A stretch of DNA of 64,000 bases, from the NCBI GenBank assembly GCA_016125265.1, contig WGMC01000007.1, forward strand, positions 124,001 to 188,000, written 5' to 3'. Shown piece by piece: positions 51,974 through 60,435 of the stretch. Source of the DNA: Planctomycetaceae bacterium. GTDB taxonomy: Bacteria > Planctomycetota > UBA1135 > GCA-002686595. Numbering within the stretch: the first letter of the stretch is position 1; every line of letters starts with the position of its first letter. The notes beneath the pieces are model-generated. The model searched no databases, was not told the DNA's origin, and saw only the letters and a program-made list of their open reading frames with translations. Both the position numbers and the translations under genes were made by a program.

Positions 51974-52506
51974 CTAGTGCGCCCTCGCCCGCGGTCGGCT
52001 CCCGAATCCCACTCCGCAATCCCGCGGCGCATCCACTGACGGTCGGAAGCGCTGATGCCCAGCCGCGAACACCTGCGCCGGACAACGGCGCGGGCCATTC
52101 CCGATGCCACCGGAGCAGGCCTCGGTTCCCGCCGCGAGCACGTAGAAGAAGCGGCTGTCTCGCGAGATCGCCATGTCGAGGGGGCGCACGCCGGTGAGGG
52201 CTGCCTGCGGGTTGAGCACACTCAGTTGGCCATCGGCGCGACGGCGGTCGCTCGACGTCGTGCTCGCGCCTGCGGCACCCCGTCGGCTTCCGAAACCACC
52301 GCCTGGTTGCGCAAGCCGAACTTGAAGCCGAAGGGTGTCATGCCCGGGGACCGCATGCGGGTCGCGGTGACGGGCGCCCCGAGGGAATCGAGGCGGAACT
52401 GCGAGATGAGATTCGTGGTGCGCTCGGTGAAGTAGATATCCAGGACATCCGGGCTGATCGCGATCTGCGCTGGACGCACGTTGAGGCCGGAGAAGGGCGC
52501 ACGCAC
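51974..52506 (-). pseudogene. Decayed lactonase/3-carboxymuconate-cyclase-like (YVTN beta-propeller) gene
   Basis: Pieces of one beta-propeller protein occur in order but in different minus-strand frames. From 52506 downward one frame reads RPAQIAISPDVLDIYFTER, FGFKFGLRNQAVVSEADG. A second frame continues with ASTTSSDRRRADGQLSVLNP and then ALTGVRPLDMAISRDSRFFY. A third frame reads SALPTVSGCAAGL. In intact lactonase-family proteins these blocks are in one frame, and about 45 residues are expected between LSVLNP and the next blade; they are missing here. So there are at least two frameshifts and an internal deletion, and the N-terminal half is absent. The region 51884-51973 and 52507-52650 contains nothing else I recognise. 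Confidence 0.7.
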
Positions 52507-52650
52507 TCGCGCGCACCAACGCGTCGTCCGCGCTAGTTTCGCGCAGTCGGAGCGCGTTCCTTCGCGGCCGCTCGATACTGAGCTGACTCGGGGGACTTCG
52601 GGTTTCGACGTCGATCGAGTAACTTCGAGCGACGCTCGACGAGAGGCCCC

Positions 52651-53370
52651 ATGGATCCCGCACGCAGACGATGCCTTTCCAAACTACCGGATGTGCCGCG
52701 TTGGGTCGGTGCGCGCTGCCTGCTCTTGAACGAGGGCACGCGATTGGTCGAGAACTCGACGGGTGACGGCTTCGTTGTCTGGAGTGCGGACGATGGCTTG
52801 GGCGCCGTCATCGGCACGCCCGACGCAGAACTTCTAGCCGAGGCGGCGCGCGAGGTGCCGGAGTTGCTCGCCTTCGCGGACAACGTCGAACGGGTGCGAC
52901 TCCTTTTGCCTAGCTTCGAGGCGGAGTCCGCTAGCCTCTTCTCGGCGCCAATCTCTCTGCCGTCCGCGCCACCCCATCCGTGTCGTGACGTGGGATGGAT
53001 CGACATCGCCTCGCAGGGCCATGTGCCCGAAGAACTGCGCGAGGAACTCGGCGACGCTGCGCGGCAAGCTGTGCCGATTGCAGCAGCCTTCGATGGAACA
53101 CGTGCGGTGGCTTTTGCGTATGTGGCGGCCGAGACGGAGTCGTTGTGGGATGTGTCCGTCGACACCGTCGCGAGCCACAGACGCCGTGGGTACGCGACGG
53201 CTGCGGTGCTCCACTTGATGCGTCGGATGACGGCCAAGGGCAAGTCCGCCGTGTGGGGCGCCTTGGAGAGCAATCTGGCGTCGGCGGAAATGGCCCGCCG
53301 CATCGGGTTCGTCGAGTGCGACCGACTATGGGTCGTGTCGCGGAGCGCAACCGATCCGCGAGAGCCCTGA
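52651..53370 (+). CDS. GNAT-family acetyltransferase (C-terminal GNAT domain)
   Basis: A 239-residue cytoplasmic protein. The C-terminal GNAT domain (about 145-235) has the acetyl-CoA pyrophosphate-binding motif SHRRRGYATAAV, the strand SLWDVSVDTV before it and the ESNLASAEMARRIGFVE block after it. The first 130 residues are a distinct alpha/beta part without recognised motif, as in acetyltransferases with a degenerate N-terminal GNAT repeat. Substrate unknown. It is surrounded by a pseudogene and short genes in a region that looks accessory. Confidence 0.85.
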   Translation: MDPARRRCLSKLPDVPRWVGARCLLLNEGTRLVENSTGDGFVVWSADDGLGAVIGTPDAELLAEAAREVPELLAFADNVERVRLLLPSFEAESASLFSAPISLPSAPPHPCRDVGWIDIASQGHVPEELREELGDAARQAVPIAAAFDGTRAVAFAYVAAETESLWDVSVDTVASHRRRGYATAAVLHLMRRMTAKGKSAVWGALESNLASAEMARRIGFVECDRLWVVSRSATDPREP

Positions 53371-53398
53371 CGGGCGCCATGCCGAAGCCCATGTCGGC

Positions 53399-53404
53399 TA
53401 CCCT
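53399..53404 (+). promoter_or_regulatory. -10-like hexamer TACCCT before a small lipoprotein gene
   Basis: TACCCT ends 6 bases before the ATG at 53411. It is the same hexamer and nearly the same spacing as at 16541, which supports the reality of the short gene that follows. Confidence 0.42.
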
Positions 53405-53410
53405 GGTTCC

Positions 53411-53608
53411 ATGGAAGCTTTGCCGCGGACCTCGTTGGTCCTTTGCCTCGTCTTGGCCGCCTGCGCGACGAAGCCGCGCCACCCGGCTTCCCACGGAACC
53501 GCCAACGCCACGGCGGTCGTCGAGGAGCGCGCATACCGGCTGCCCGCGGGGCCCTTCGTCACTGACAGGGTGGGAAAATTCGCGCTGCCCGATCGAAGGC
53601 CCTGTTAG
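53411..53608 (+). CDS. Small lipoprotein, function unknown
   Basis: A 65-residue protein. SLVLCLVLAACATKP is a lipoprotein signal with lipobox Cys18, which leaves a mature peptide of only 48 residues that is polar and without known motif. Its stop is directly followed by the GTG of the next acetyltransferase gene. It may be a genuine small lipoprotein or the remnant of a longer one. The TACCCT box immediately upstream favours expression. Confidence 0.5.
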   Translation: MEALPRTSLVLCLVLAACATKPRHPASHGTANATAVVEERAYRLPAGPFVTDRVGKFALPDRRPC

Positions 53609-54235
53609 GTGATACTTGGCCCATCGCCTGACGGCGCTGGAGCCCGTTCGAGGGCAAAAATCGGCCAAGGCCCCGATTTTTTCCCTCTCTCTGACTTCAC
53701 GCCGCCTCCGCCGCCGTCGGATGCGCGCCTTCATTTGGAGCCCCTGGGAGTCGAGCACACCGAGCGCGACTTCGAAGCCCTGATGTCCAGCCGCGAGCAC
53801 CTGCGGCGGACGCTGGCGTGGGGCGACTGGCCCCCGGAGGGCTTCACCGTCGAAGCGAACCGCGTGGACCTCGAGCGTCACCGCGCCGAGTTCGACGCCC
53901 GCGAGGCCTACGCGTACACGGTGCTCGACCCTACAGGGCAGCGGTGCCTCGGTTGTGTCTACCTCATGCCCATGCCCGGCGGTTCCGCGAACGAGGCGCT
54001 GCTGGCGCTGTGGGTGCGGGAGGACGAAGTGGAGCGAGAGCTCGACGTCCACCTCTTGCGAACGTTGGCCGACTGGTTCGAGGCTAGCTGGCCCCTCGCG
54101 AGCTGGGTCTGGCCCATCCATCCCGACAACCCCCGGGGCCGCGCGGTGGCCGAGGCCCAGGGACTCGCACCATTCGCCGCCCCCGACCTGGAAAAATCGC
54201 TTCCGGGCCACCGGGGTTACGCCTGGCACCGTTAG
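53609..54235 (+). CDS. GNAT-family acetyltransferase
   Basis: About 208 residues. Homology to GNAT enzymes of the RimJ/RimL-like or uncharacterised type starts near residue 40 (RLHLEPLGVEHTERDFEALM). It continues with SREHLRRTLAWGDWPP, LGCVYLMPMPGGSANEALLALWV and a C-terminal WPIHPDNPRGRAVAEAQGL, where the CoA-binding turn is less canonical. The first 35 residues are low in homology and Pro-rich, so the true start may be later although no better start codon is in frame. The GTG at 53609 begins right after the previous stop. Confidence 0.72.
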   Translation: MILGPSPDGAGARSRAKIGQGPDFFPLSDFTPPPPPSDARLHLEPLGVEHTERDFEALMSSREHLRRTLAWGDWPPEGFTVEANRVDLERHRAEFDAREAYAYTVLDPTGQRCLGCVYLMPMPGGSANEALLALWVREDEVERELDVHLLRTLADWFEASWPLASWVWPIHPDNPRGRAVAEAQGLAPFAAPDLEKSLPGHRGYAWHR

Positions 54236-54316
54236 GGCGAAACTTGTGTGCTGCGCTCGGCGCATCCGGCGGGCAGAATCGAGCGAGCCTCCGAAGTCCC
54301 CCCAAGGCAACAACCT

Positions 54317-54724
54317 ATGGCACCCATCCTGCGCAACATCCTGGCCGTAGTGGCTGGCGTCCTCGTCGGCGGCGCGGTCAACATGGCGCTCGTCACGATC
54401 AGCGGTTCCGTCATCCCTCTGCCCGAGGGTGTCGATCCGTCGGACGCGGAGAGCCTCAAGGCCAACATCGAGCGATTCGAGCCGCGCCACTTCCTGATGC
54501 CGTTCCTGGCGCACGCGCTGGGAACGCTGACGGGCGCATGGGTAGCCGCGCGCCTCGCCGCGTCAAGGGCCTTCGGCCTTGCCCTCGGCATCGGCTTCTT
54601 CTACTTGCTCGGCGGGGTCGCGGCCGCCGCGATGATCCCCGCACCGGCCTGGTTCATCGCGCTGGACCTGGTAGTCGCCTACCTGCCGATGGCGTGGCTG
54701 GGTTGGCGGCTGGGCCGACGTTGA
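54317..54724 (+). CDS. Four-helix integral membrane protein, unknown function
   Basis: A 135-residue membrane protein: helix 1 (about 5-27, NILAVVAGVLVGGAVNMALV), a periplasmic or cytoplasmic loop with PLPEGVDPSDAESLKANIE, then helices at about 60-80, 85-105 and 108-128. The loop with PEGxDPxDxExL followed by helices is seen in a family of uncharacterised small membrane proteins. I cannot name it more precisely. The ATG at 54317 was chosen because the upstream extension in the same frame is polar and unlike a helix start. Confidence 0.72.
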   Translation: MAPILRNILAVVAGVLVGGAVNMALVTISGSVIPLPEGVDPSDAESLKANIERFEPRHFLMPFLAHALGTLTGAWVAARLAASRAFGLALGIGFFYLLGGVAAAAMIPAPAWFIALDLVVAYLPMAWLGWRLGRR

Positions 54725-55192
54725 CGGGCAGCGAAGACCAGCACGGCCCACCCTTCTGCGCGTTAGAGTGTAGCAGAGAATCGGCCTCTGGCCGATGGCT
54801 TCCCACCCGCCGCTCGGCTCGTGGACTCCTAGCCCCGGTTATTCATCAGGTTTTCGATCCGACGACTCCAAGTCGCTGTCTGGTGGTGCTTTGGGACCGT
54901 GGCATCCGCAGGCGACCTTGAACGGGTCGTTGAGGACCACCGCAGTCGCAAAGTGCCGCCAGACTGCGAAAGGCGGCCGAAGGCCGCCGGTTGGACCGTC
55001 CGATCGGAAACGTGCTGAGTAGCCCGGGCTAGAGCAGCCCAAGCTTCTGGCTTGTCGAGTGCTGCTAGGCCGAACGCAAGATGGGCCCGAACCTCGAGAT
55101 TTGACGTGACCGCAGTCCCGCATGGGAAGAGGGGCTTTGCGTGAAGGACAGTTCTTGCGTCGATTGCCTCTGCTCCCCATTTTCCTTTGGAC
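54725..55192. other. 468-base non-coding region with two short perfect hairpins
   Basis: No convincing gene on either strand; the open minus-strand frame over 54829-55194 has no protein-like features. Two hairpins stand out: ATCGGCC (54780-54786)/GGCCGAT (54790-54796) with loop TCT, and GGCGGCC (54972-54978)/GGCCGCC (54982-54988) with loop GAA. The second could be a regulatory or small-RNA hairpin. GC content is lower than in neighbouring genes, which fits an accessory spacer before the TIR gene. Confidence 0.45.
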
Positions 55193-57118
55193 ATGGCCCC
55201 GCCGTCACTACTCTATCGGCTTCGGACCTTCTTCGGGGGCGGCCACGACGTGTTCTTGTCGTATGCGCGTGCCGACGGGGCCGATTACGCGAAGCAGCTC
55301 GAGGCGCTCCTCAGTCCCCGCTACTCGGTGTTTCGGGACGCTTCCACGCTCGTCGCGGGCGAGTCCATTCCCGTGGAGCTTGCGGAGCACGCGGCGCGGA
55401 GTTCTGTCTTCCTCTTGGTCGGCACCCCTCGTGCGTACGAAAGCTCGTGGGTTGCTCAGGAGATAAGCGCCTACCTGAACGCGCGCAAGAGGCCCCGCCT
55501 TCTGCGTGTCGTCTTCCCTGGTGTGGGGATTCCCGATACGCAACCGCACAAGGACGTCCTTGCCGACACGCTTGGGATTGAAGCGCTTGCTCCGGCTACC
55601 CAGCCTCCCGGCGAGCGAGTCGTCGAGGGGATACGGCGCCACTTCGACGTGGTCACGCAACGAGTTCGGCGGAGGCTGACAGCCGCAACCATCCTCATCT
55701 CGCTGATTGCAACGGCGCTCGCCGTTCGCGCTGAGCTCAGTGCTCGCGAGCGAGATGCGCGCATCGAAAAGTGGCTGAGCAAGGCGCAGCTATCCGAGGA
55801 GGTGAGTCGGTACGACTCCGCCGAGTGGGCTTTCGCGAACGCATGGTGGGAATCCAATCGAGCGCGCGAAGACATCCGTCGAGGATACCTCCGCGCTCGT
55901 GAGCGGCGCACGTTCGACCGGCTGGAGTTCCGCAGCGAGCCCGGCGAGCTCGCGCACGCGGTTGCCGATGGACCCGATGGACCGATGGTGATCACGCAAC
56001 GCGCCGGCATGGCGGAACTCTCGGTTCGCATGGGAGAGTTGACGAGCCGGATCCCGCTCGACGACGCCGAGACCGTATTCGACGTCTCGATCCGCGAGGG
56101 TTGGATCCTGGTCGAGTGTTTGGAGCGTGCCTGGATCCAGCCCGCACGGGTCGGCAGTACTGGTCAGTGGCTCGATGGATTGCACGGAGTGACCTCCGTT
56201 CTCCTCACCAAGGATACGGTCACCTTCCTTCTCCACGCCGAAGGCGGGCTCGCCCTCCGCGCTTACCAACTGCCGAGTCTCGGCAACCCTGACGAAACGA
56301 CCGTCGACCTGCCCGCCAATACCTCGGTCACCACCTGCGAGCTTCTCGACGATGGCACGTTGTTCGTGGCCGGTGACCAGAGGGGCACGGATGGGGGCTG
56401 GGTGCCGACGGTTTGGCTGCGGCGGCCCGGGCTCGATCAGTGGTTCGAGCTGTCGTTCGAGCGAGAACTGTCGCTCATCGCGCAGTGTTCCCACGCCTAC
56501 GTTGGGAACGGAGGTCAGGTCGCGTGCCTGGCGCTTCGTCCGATGGACTTCTCGGGCTCCGGCGCACCGACCCCTGCACGGCAACTCTACACGCGCCTCG
56601 AAGACGATTTCGGCCTGGCATGGTTAGCCCACACCGGGGATTGGACGCCGGAACTCGTGGATCCGGGCCCGATCGACGTCGTGTTTCGAACTGCAAGCGG
56701 CGATCTCAAGTGGCTCGAGCGCCCCTCGATCATACTGACCCAAGTCGAGCCCAAGACTCTCGCCCGCGACGTTAGCAGTTTCCTGATTTGGACGCGCCCG
56801 ACCGAGGGACTTCCGAACTTGGTCGTCGCCACGACCGACGGGAACCTCGATTTCTACAGGGAAGGCACCGTCTGGAGTCGGATCTCCCTGCCGCAGGGTC
56901 CCGCACGCATCCTGAGCGATCAACACTACCGTCTCCTCCTCGTCGACACAGACGAGGAAATCCGCCTATGGCGCGTCAGCGAGGCTGGGGACGGAGTGGT
57001 GCCTGATCTGGCCACGCTGCGGGGATCGTTGCCCCCCGAAGCCACCACGGCGAGTGGCGATGAATGGGGTTCCCTCCCCGCCGCGAGGAGCGAGCGCGAG
57101 CGGGACACCGAGCGCTAG
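55193..57118 (+). CDS. TIR-domain membrane protein with large beta-rich C-terminal domain
   Basis: A 641-residue protein. The TIR domain (about 18-135) begins HDVFLSYARADGADYAKQL, has YSVFRDASTLVAGESIP, and places the putative catalytic Glu at E90 in SSWVAQEISAYL, the residue needed for NAD cleavage in enzymatic TIRs. A membrane helix follows (about 161-179, RLTAATILISLIATALAVRA), then a short helical link and about 430 residues of beta-rich repeats without WD signatures, probably a propeller. The layout of intracellular TIR, membrane helix and sensor-like propeller resembles signalling or anti-phage proteins. The ATG at 55193 was preferred over a TTG two codons earlier. No known defence partner is adjacent; the next genes are convergent. 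Confidence 0.8.
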   Translation: MAPPSLLYRLRTFFGGGHDVFLSYARADGADYAKQLEALLSPRYSVFRDASTLVAGESIPVELAEHAARSSVFLLVGTPRAYESSWVAQEISAYLNARKRPRLLRVVFPGVGIPDTQPHKDVLADTLGIEALAPATQPPGERVVEGIRRHFDVVTQRVRRRLTAATILISLIATALAVRAELSARERDARIEKWLSKAQLSEEVSRYDSAEWAFANAWWESNRAREDIRRGYLRARERRTFDRLEFRSEPGELAHAVADGPDGPMVITQRAGMAELSVRMGELTSRIPLDDAETVFDVSIREGWILVECLERAWIQPARVGSTGQWLDGLHGVTSVLLTKDTVTFLLHAEGGLALRAYQLPSLGNPDETTVDLPANTSVTTCELLDDGTLFVAGDQRGTDGGWVPTVWLRRPGLDQWFELSFERELSLIAQCSHAYVGNGGQVACLALRPMDFSGSGAPTPARQLYTRLEDDFGLAWLAHTGDWTPELVDPGPIDVVFRTASGDLKWLERPSIILTQVEPKTLARDVSSFLIWTRPTEGLPNLVVATTDGNLDFYREGTVWSRISLPQGPARILSDQHYRLLLVDTDEEIRLWRVSEAGDGVVPDLATLRGSLPPEATTASGDEWGSLPAARSERERDTER

Positions 57119-57285
57119 TTGACGCCCCCGGCTGCCAGCTCCTCGGGTGTCACGTTTGTGGCAGGTCGGCTGTGAACGCAGCCTTCCGGAAAGCTCCTCC
57201 CATGCCGCGACGCAGACCCGACCACACTGGCAGTTTCGGGGCGTCGCGGAGCGCCCGTTCAGCGTTCGACAGCCGCGGATCCGCG

Positions 57286-58458
57286 TTAGGGACGGAGCTC
57301 GTTCCAGAATGCGCCCTCGCCCCCGTCCTTGGCTACCAGCCGCCACAGGTCCATGCTGACCGCGATGACGGGGCCGCTTCCTCCTTCGTCGAAGTCGTGC
57401 CACAGAACGCTCACGCTGAGGTGCGGGATTGCGGATCGGATTGCGCTGTGTCCGAAGTGCAGGGTCGGCCCGAAGCCCATGCCTGCCGCGTCGTCGGTGG
57501 CGAAGGAGCCGGTTGCGGAGAGGCCCATGAACCAGGAGCGATCCTCGCCGTAGCGAATGTATCCGATTCCGTGCACGAGTAGCGTCGCGGTCGAGCTTCC
57601 GCGCGAACTGCGCGTGTCTACCAGCATGCCGAGCTCCGGATGGAGGAGCACGAGCTGGTGCCGCGGTGGTTCACTCCAAGCGAAGTCCCAAAGCTGGCTG
57701 TTCAGGTAACTCTCCCAGGGAAACTGCGAGTAGCCGTGTTCCAGGTAGTTCTTCCAGCCGCCATTGATCTCGCTCAGGCGCTTCGTCACCCGCTCGAGGG
57801 GGGCCTGGCGCGCCTGCGCGAACACATCCTCCACGATGCGGCAGATCGCACGGATCTCGAGGGCCTGTTCGATAGAGGCGTAGTGATCGGGAGTTCCCGG
57901 AGACGGCGCAGGCATCCCCGGAGTCATCGGAGTCTCTCTCAGCCGGAACTCGTCGGGCGTGCCGTTGAGGATTACGGTCGAGGAGACACGGTCCGCTGCG
58001 CTGGCAACCTGCGGGCGAAAAGTCGAGTCGACGAGGTCGCTCCACGTCGTCGCCTTTCGCGCGTTGGCTTCGAGTTCGTGGAGCTGGTCCTGCATCCGCC
58101 TCATCAGTTCGGGACCGTTTCCCGTGCGGAAAGCGGGGCTCGAGTCCAGGGTCGCCGAGATCGTTGCGACTGCGTCCGCGATGCCCTCGGGTGTGGATAG
58201 GCGTCGATAGTTCTCGACGGCGCCGTATCGCTCGACCTCCGGCTCTCGGATCCACGAACTGTCCGCGCCGTCGAAGACGCCATAGCGGGGATCCTTCGTA
58301 TCGACCGTGACGACTTGCAGCGAGCCAGTTTGAAGTGCGAGCGGCCTGAGCGCGGTTGCGACCTCAAGGCGAAGGCTCGATTGCGAAGCTGGCCCTGAAC
58401 ACGCCGCCCCAAGGACGATCAGCCACAGGGCCAAGAGGAGGTTTGCGTAACTCTTCAT
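57286..58458 (-). CDS. Lipoprotein of unknown function coupled to an alpha/beta hydrolase
   Basis: A 390-residue lipoprotein: signal MKSYANLLLALWLIVLGAAC with lipobox Cys20. The mature part is mainly helical up to about residue 250 and beta-rich after that (HQLVLLHPELGMLVDTRSS, SATGSFATDDAAGMGFGPTL). I do not recognise a family. The start overlaps the stop of the upstream hydrolase gene by ATGA, so the two are made together. It is convergent with the TIR gene (167-base gap, nothing found in it). Confidence 0.75.
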   Translation of the reverse strand: MKSYANLLLALWLIVLGAACSGPASQSSLRLEVATALRPLALQTGSLQVVTVDTKDPRYGVFDGADSSWIREPEVERYGAVENYRRLSTPEGIADAVATISATLDSSPAFRTGNGPELMRRMQDQLHELEANARKATTWSDLVDSTFRPQVASAADRVSSTVILNGTPDEFRLRETPMTPGMPAPSPGTPDHYASIEQALEIRAICRIVEDVFAQARQAPLERVTKRLSEINGGWKNYLEHGYSQFPWESYLNSQLWDFAWSEPPRHQLVLLHPELGMLVDTRSSRGSSTATLLVHGIGYIRYGEDRSWFMGLSATGSFATDDAAGMGFGPTLHFGHSAIRSAIPHLSVSVLWHDFDEGGSGPVIAVSMDLWRLVAKDGGEGAFWNELRP

Positions 58459-59525
58459 GACAGCACCTCGAACACCTCGTAGAGGTAACGGATCGCATCG
58501 GCGGCGGACATTTTCTGCTCGGGGTCGTCGCTGAAGATGGCCTTCGCGGCGTCGAACACCTGCGTCGCGGTCACGGGATTGGCGTCGACAAAGTCGTTCC
58601 AGACCTTGGCCATCTCTGGCCCAGTGCACATCGCGGGCCGTCCGGTGATTTCGCGCAGCAGTGGGATGTGGACCCGCGGGTTTGCGAGGTAGTGGTCGAA
58701 GTCGTGGACCGCCTCCACCCGGTTCGTACGTTCAGCGACGATGCGGTGGTATCCCTTCGTCCAGTTCCCGGGGTGAAAGTGCCGCGGTCGGGTGAACGGG
58801 TCCAACTCGTGGGTGTAGCTCCAGTAGCGGTCGACGATGGCGCCCGGGTCGCCGGGGTTCAGGACTGACCGGTAGACCTTGAAGTCCTCGAGGTGCAGGT
58901 GTGGATCGACCTTGATGCGTGCCTCGAGGAAACGGCTGACGTTGGCGACCATTGAGACGCTGACCCACTTGTGCGAGCGCGGATCGAACAATCCCTCGTG
59001 GCCATTCCAAAAGCGGAGAGCGACGAGTGCGTCGTGGACCACACTGGTCCCCAGGCTGTGCGCGACGATGTGCGCCGTGTTGGTGCGCTCCTCGGCGTAC
59101 ATCCTTTGCACTCCCTTGCCGAGCTGCTCGACGACATCGGCGGCCACCGCGCAGCGCGCCTCCTTGAGTGTGTGCCAAAGGAGTGGATCCAGAAGATGGC
59201 TCCAGAAGAATCCCTCGACACCTTCCTCGCTTCCGGCGCTTTCGGCGAGTGCCTCGAAGATCTTGCCGACCGTGTTCGACTCGGCCGTAATGCGCGCGGC
59301 GACGGTTCCCGATCCCGTCTTCCAGCGAGTCCTGTACTCGTCGAAGACCGAGTTGTAGGAGATCGGAACGAATTCGAAGAACTCGCTTTCGACCTCTTCT
59401 TTCGATCTGCTGGCAAATGGCTCGTAGTTTCGCGCGGCGGCGACGATCGCGTCGATGTACGGACGCTGCCATTCGTTGGCTTGGTGCTCGCCCATTCCAT
59501 GGACGAGGAACACATATTGCTTCAT
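58455..59525 (-). CDS. Alpha/beta hydrolase, probably a lipase or esterase-like enzyme
   Basis: A 356-residue cytoplasmic protein. It starts QYVFLVHGMGEHQANEW, with the oxyanion-hole VHGMG turn, and carries the nucleophile elbow AHSLGTS with S157. This is the arrangement of PGAP1-like or uncharacterised lipase-like hydrolases. The acid and His of the triad lie probably in the C-terminal part (candidate His in DPFTRPRHFHPG or DFDHYL). A Shine-Dalgarno GGAGGG at 59534-59529 supports the ATG at 59525 over the GTG at 59546. It overlaps the downstream lipoprotein gene. Substrate unknown; phospholipid is a possibility. Confidence 0.82.
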   Translation of the reverse strand: MKQYVFLVHGMGEHQANEWQRPYIDAIVAAARNYEPFASRSKEEVESEFFEFVPISYNSVFDEYRTRWKTGSGTVAARITAESNTVGKIFEALAESAGSEEGVEGFFWSHLLDPLLWHTLKEARCAVAADVVEQLGKGVQRMYAEERTNTAHIVAHSLGTSVVHDALVALRFWNGHEGLFDPRSHKWVSVSMVANVSRFLEARIKVDPHLHLEDFKVYRSVLNPGDPGAIVDRYWSYTHELDPFTRPRHFHPGNWTKGYHRIVAERTNRVEAVHDFDHYLANPRVHIPLLREITGRPAMCTGPEMAKVWNDFVDANPVTATQVFDAAKAIFSDDPEQKMSAADAIRYLYEVFEVLS

Positions 59526-59582
59526 GGGCCCTCCGAACTCTTGCACGATCCTGTGGACGACGGCATCGCGATGCCGACAAAG

Positions 59583-59605
59583 CCTGACAGCACCTTGCTG
59601 TCAGG
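59583..59605 (-). terminator. Ten-pair hairpin terminator overlapping a stop codon
   Basis: CCTGACAGCA (59583-59592) pairs perfectly with TGCTGTCAGG (59596-59605) around a 3-base loop. On the minus strand it is followed by CTTTGTC, a moderate T run. The stop codon of the minus-strand gene 59601-60215 lies inside the stem, so it is well placed to end that gene and separate it from the hydrolase gene. Confidence 0.7.
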
Positions 59606-60215
59606 TTGGGAAGCCACGCGGCACATATCGCGCGGTGTGGTGTTGGACACTAGCATGGACTTCATCGATGCTGACTAGCCCGTGGAGTAGCTGTTCTGGC
59701 GCGTGTGAGGCAGGCTTGAATCGAATCCTTGGCGGATCACCGAGCGCGGAGTCGCTGGACGCGCGCGGCAGCGCGCACGCCCCGTGCGGGCTTGCTACTT
59801 GGAACCACCACTGGGCAGGGGCGTCCACTACAGCCGTTGTCGTTCCGCCGGATCTGTTCCAGCGCTTCAAGGTGGCGGAGTCGGGCAGCGGCACGGGCAC
59901 CAACACCTCGATCCAATCGCACGCACGCCGGGTCTTGGCGAGCAGGGTGCCCAGGTGTTCGTAGGGCAGGTGGGTGGACGGCGTTGCGTGCGTGGGACTC
60001 TGCGCGTCCCCGCCGATATCACCCCATGCCTCGCCGTCGGTTTCGTCCTGCGATAGGTGTTCCGGCGGCAGGGGCGCAACCCCGCCCGACTTGGCGACAT
60101 CTCCGGTGGTCGCTCCGAGGTCGACCTCGCTCCGGCGTGCCTGGCGGTACGTTGCGGCCCCCGCTAGGGCGACTGCGAGTGCGGTCCGTCGAAACTTTCG
60201 ACATTCAAGCGCCAT
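59601..60215 (-). CDS. Hypothetical protein
   Basis: A 204-residue protein starting MALECRKFRRTALAVALAGA, a basic then hydrophobic N-terminus that could be a signal or anchor. The rest has no cysteine-metal pattern or known motif. A near-ideal terminator overlaps its stop codon, which is the main support that it is a real gene, because its codon use is less biased to G/C in third position than its neighbours. Function unknown. The 220 bases upstream (60216-60435) must contain its promoter and that of deoA; a TTGTACACAA near-palindrome lies at about 60297-60306. Confidence 0.5.
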   Translation of the reverse strand: MALECRKFRRTALAVALAGAATYRQARRSEVDLGATTGDVAKSGGVAPLPPEHLSQDETDGEAWGDIGGDAQSPTHATPSTHLPYEHLGTLLAKTRRACDWIEVLVPVPLPDSATLKRWNRSGGTTTAVVDAPAQWWFQVASPHGACALPRASSDSALGDPPRIRFKPASHAPEQLLHGLVSIDEVHASVQHHTARYVPRGFPT

Positions 60216-60435
60216 GAAACAGCCGATCCTGAGGGGGGATGGGTTTCCGCTGCAGGACGGCGACGACCCACCGACCACTCGTCCCGCGCTCCTACCTTGT
60301 ACACAACCTTGCCAGTATCGGCCATGAAAAAGGACCCACGAGCGGCCCGGGCCAGCTCCTCCTGCGCCGGAGCCGCCTTGGGGCCCGGCAGAATGGGCCC
60401 GTCAGCACCGGCCGGGGTCCTGCCATGATGGGGCC

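Noticed and set aside
54829-55194. 121-residue minus-strand open frame in the spacer before the TIR gene
   Set aside because: No homology signal, no start signals and poor codon bias; treated as non-coding.
55193-59525. Reading the TIR, lipoprotein and hydrolase genes as one defence operon
   Set aside because: The TIR gene is convergent with the other two, so they are not one transcript; only kept as a weak neighbourhood observation.
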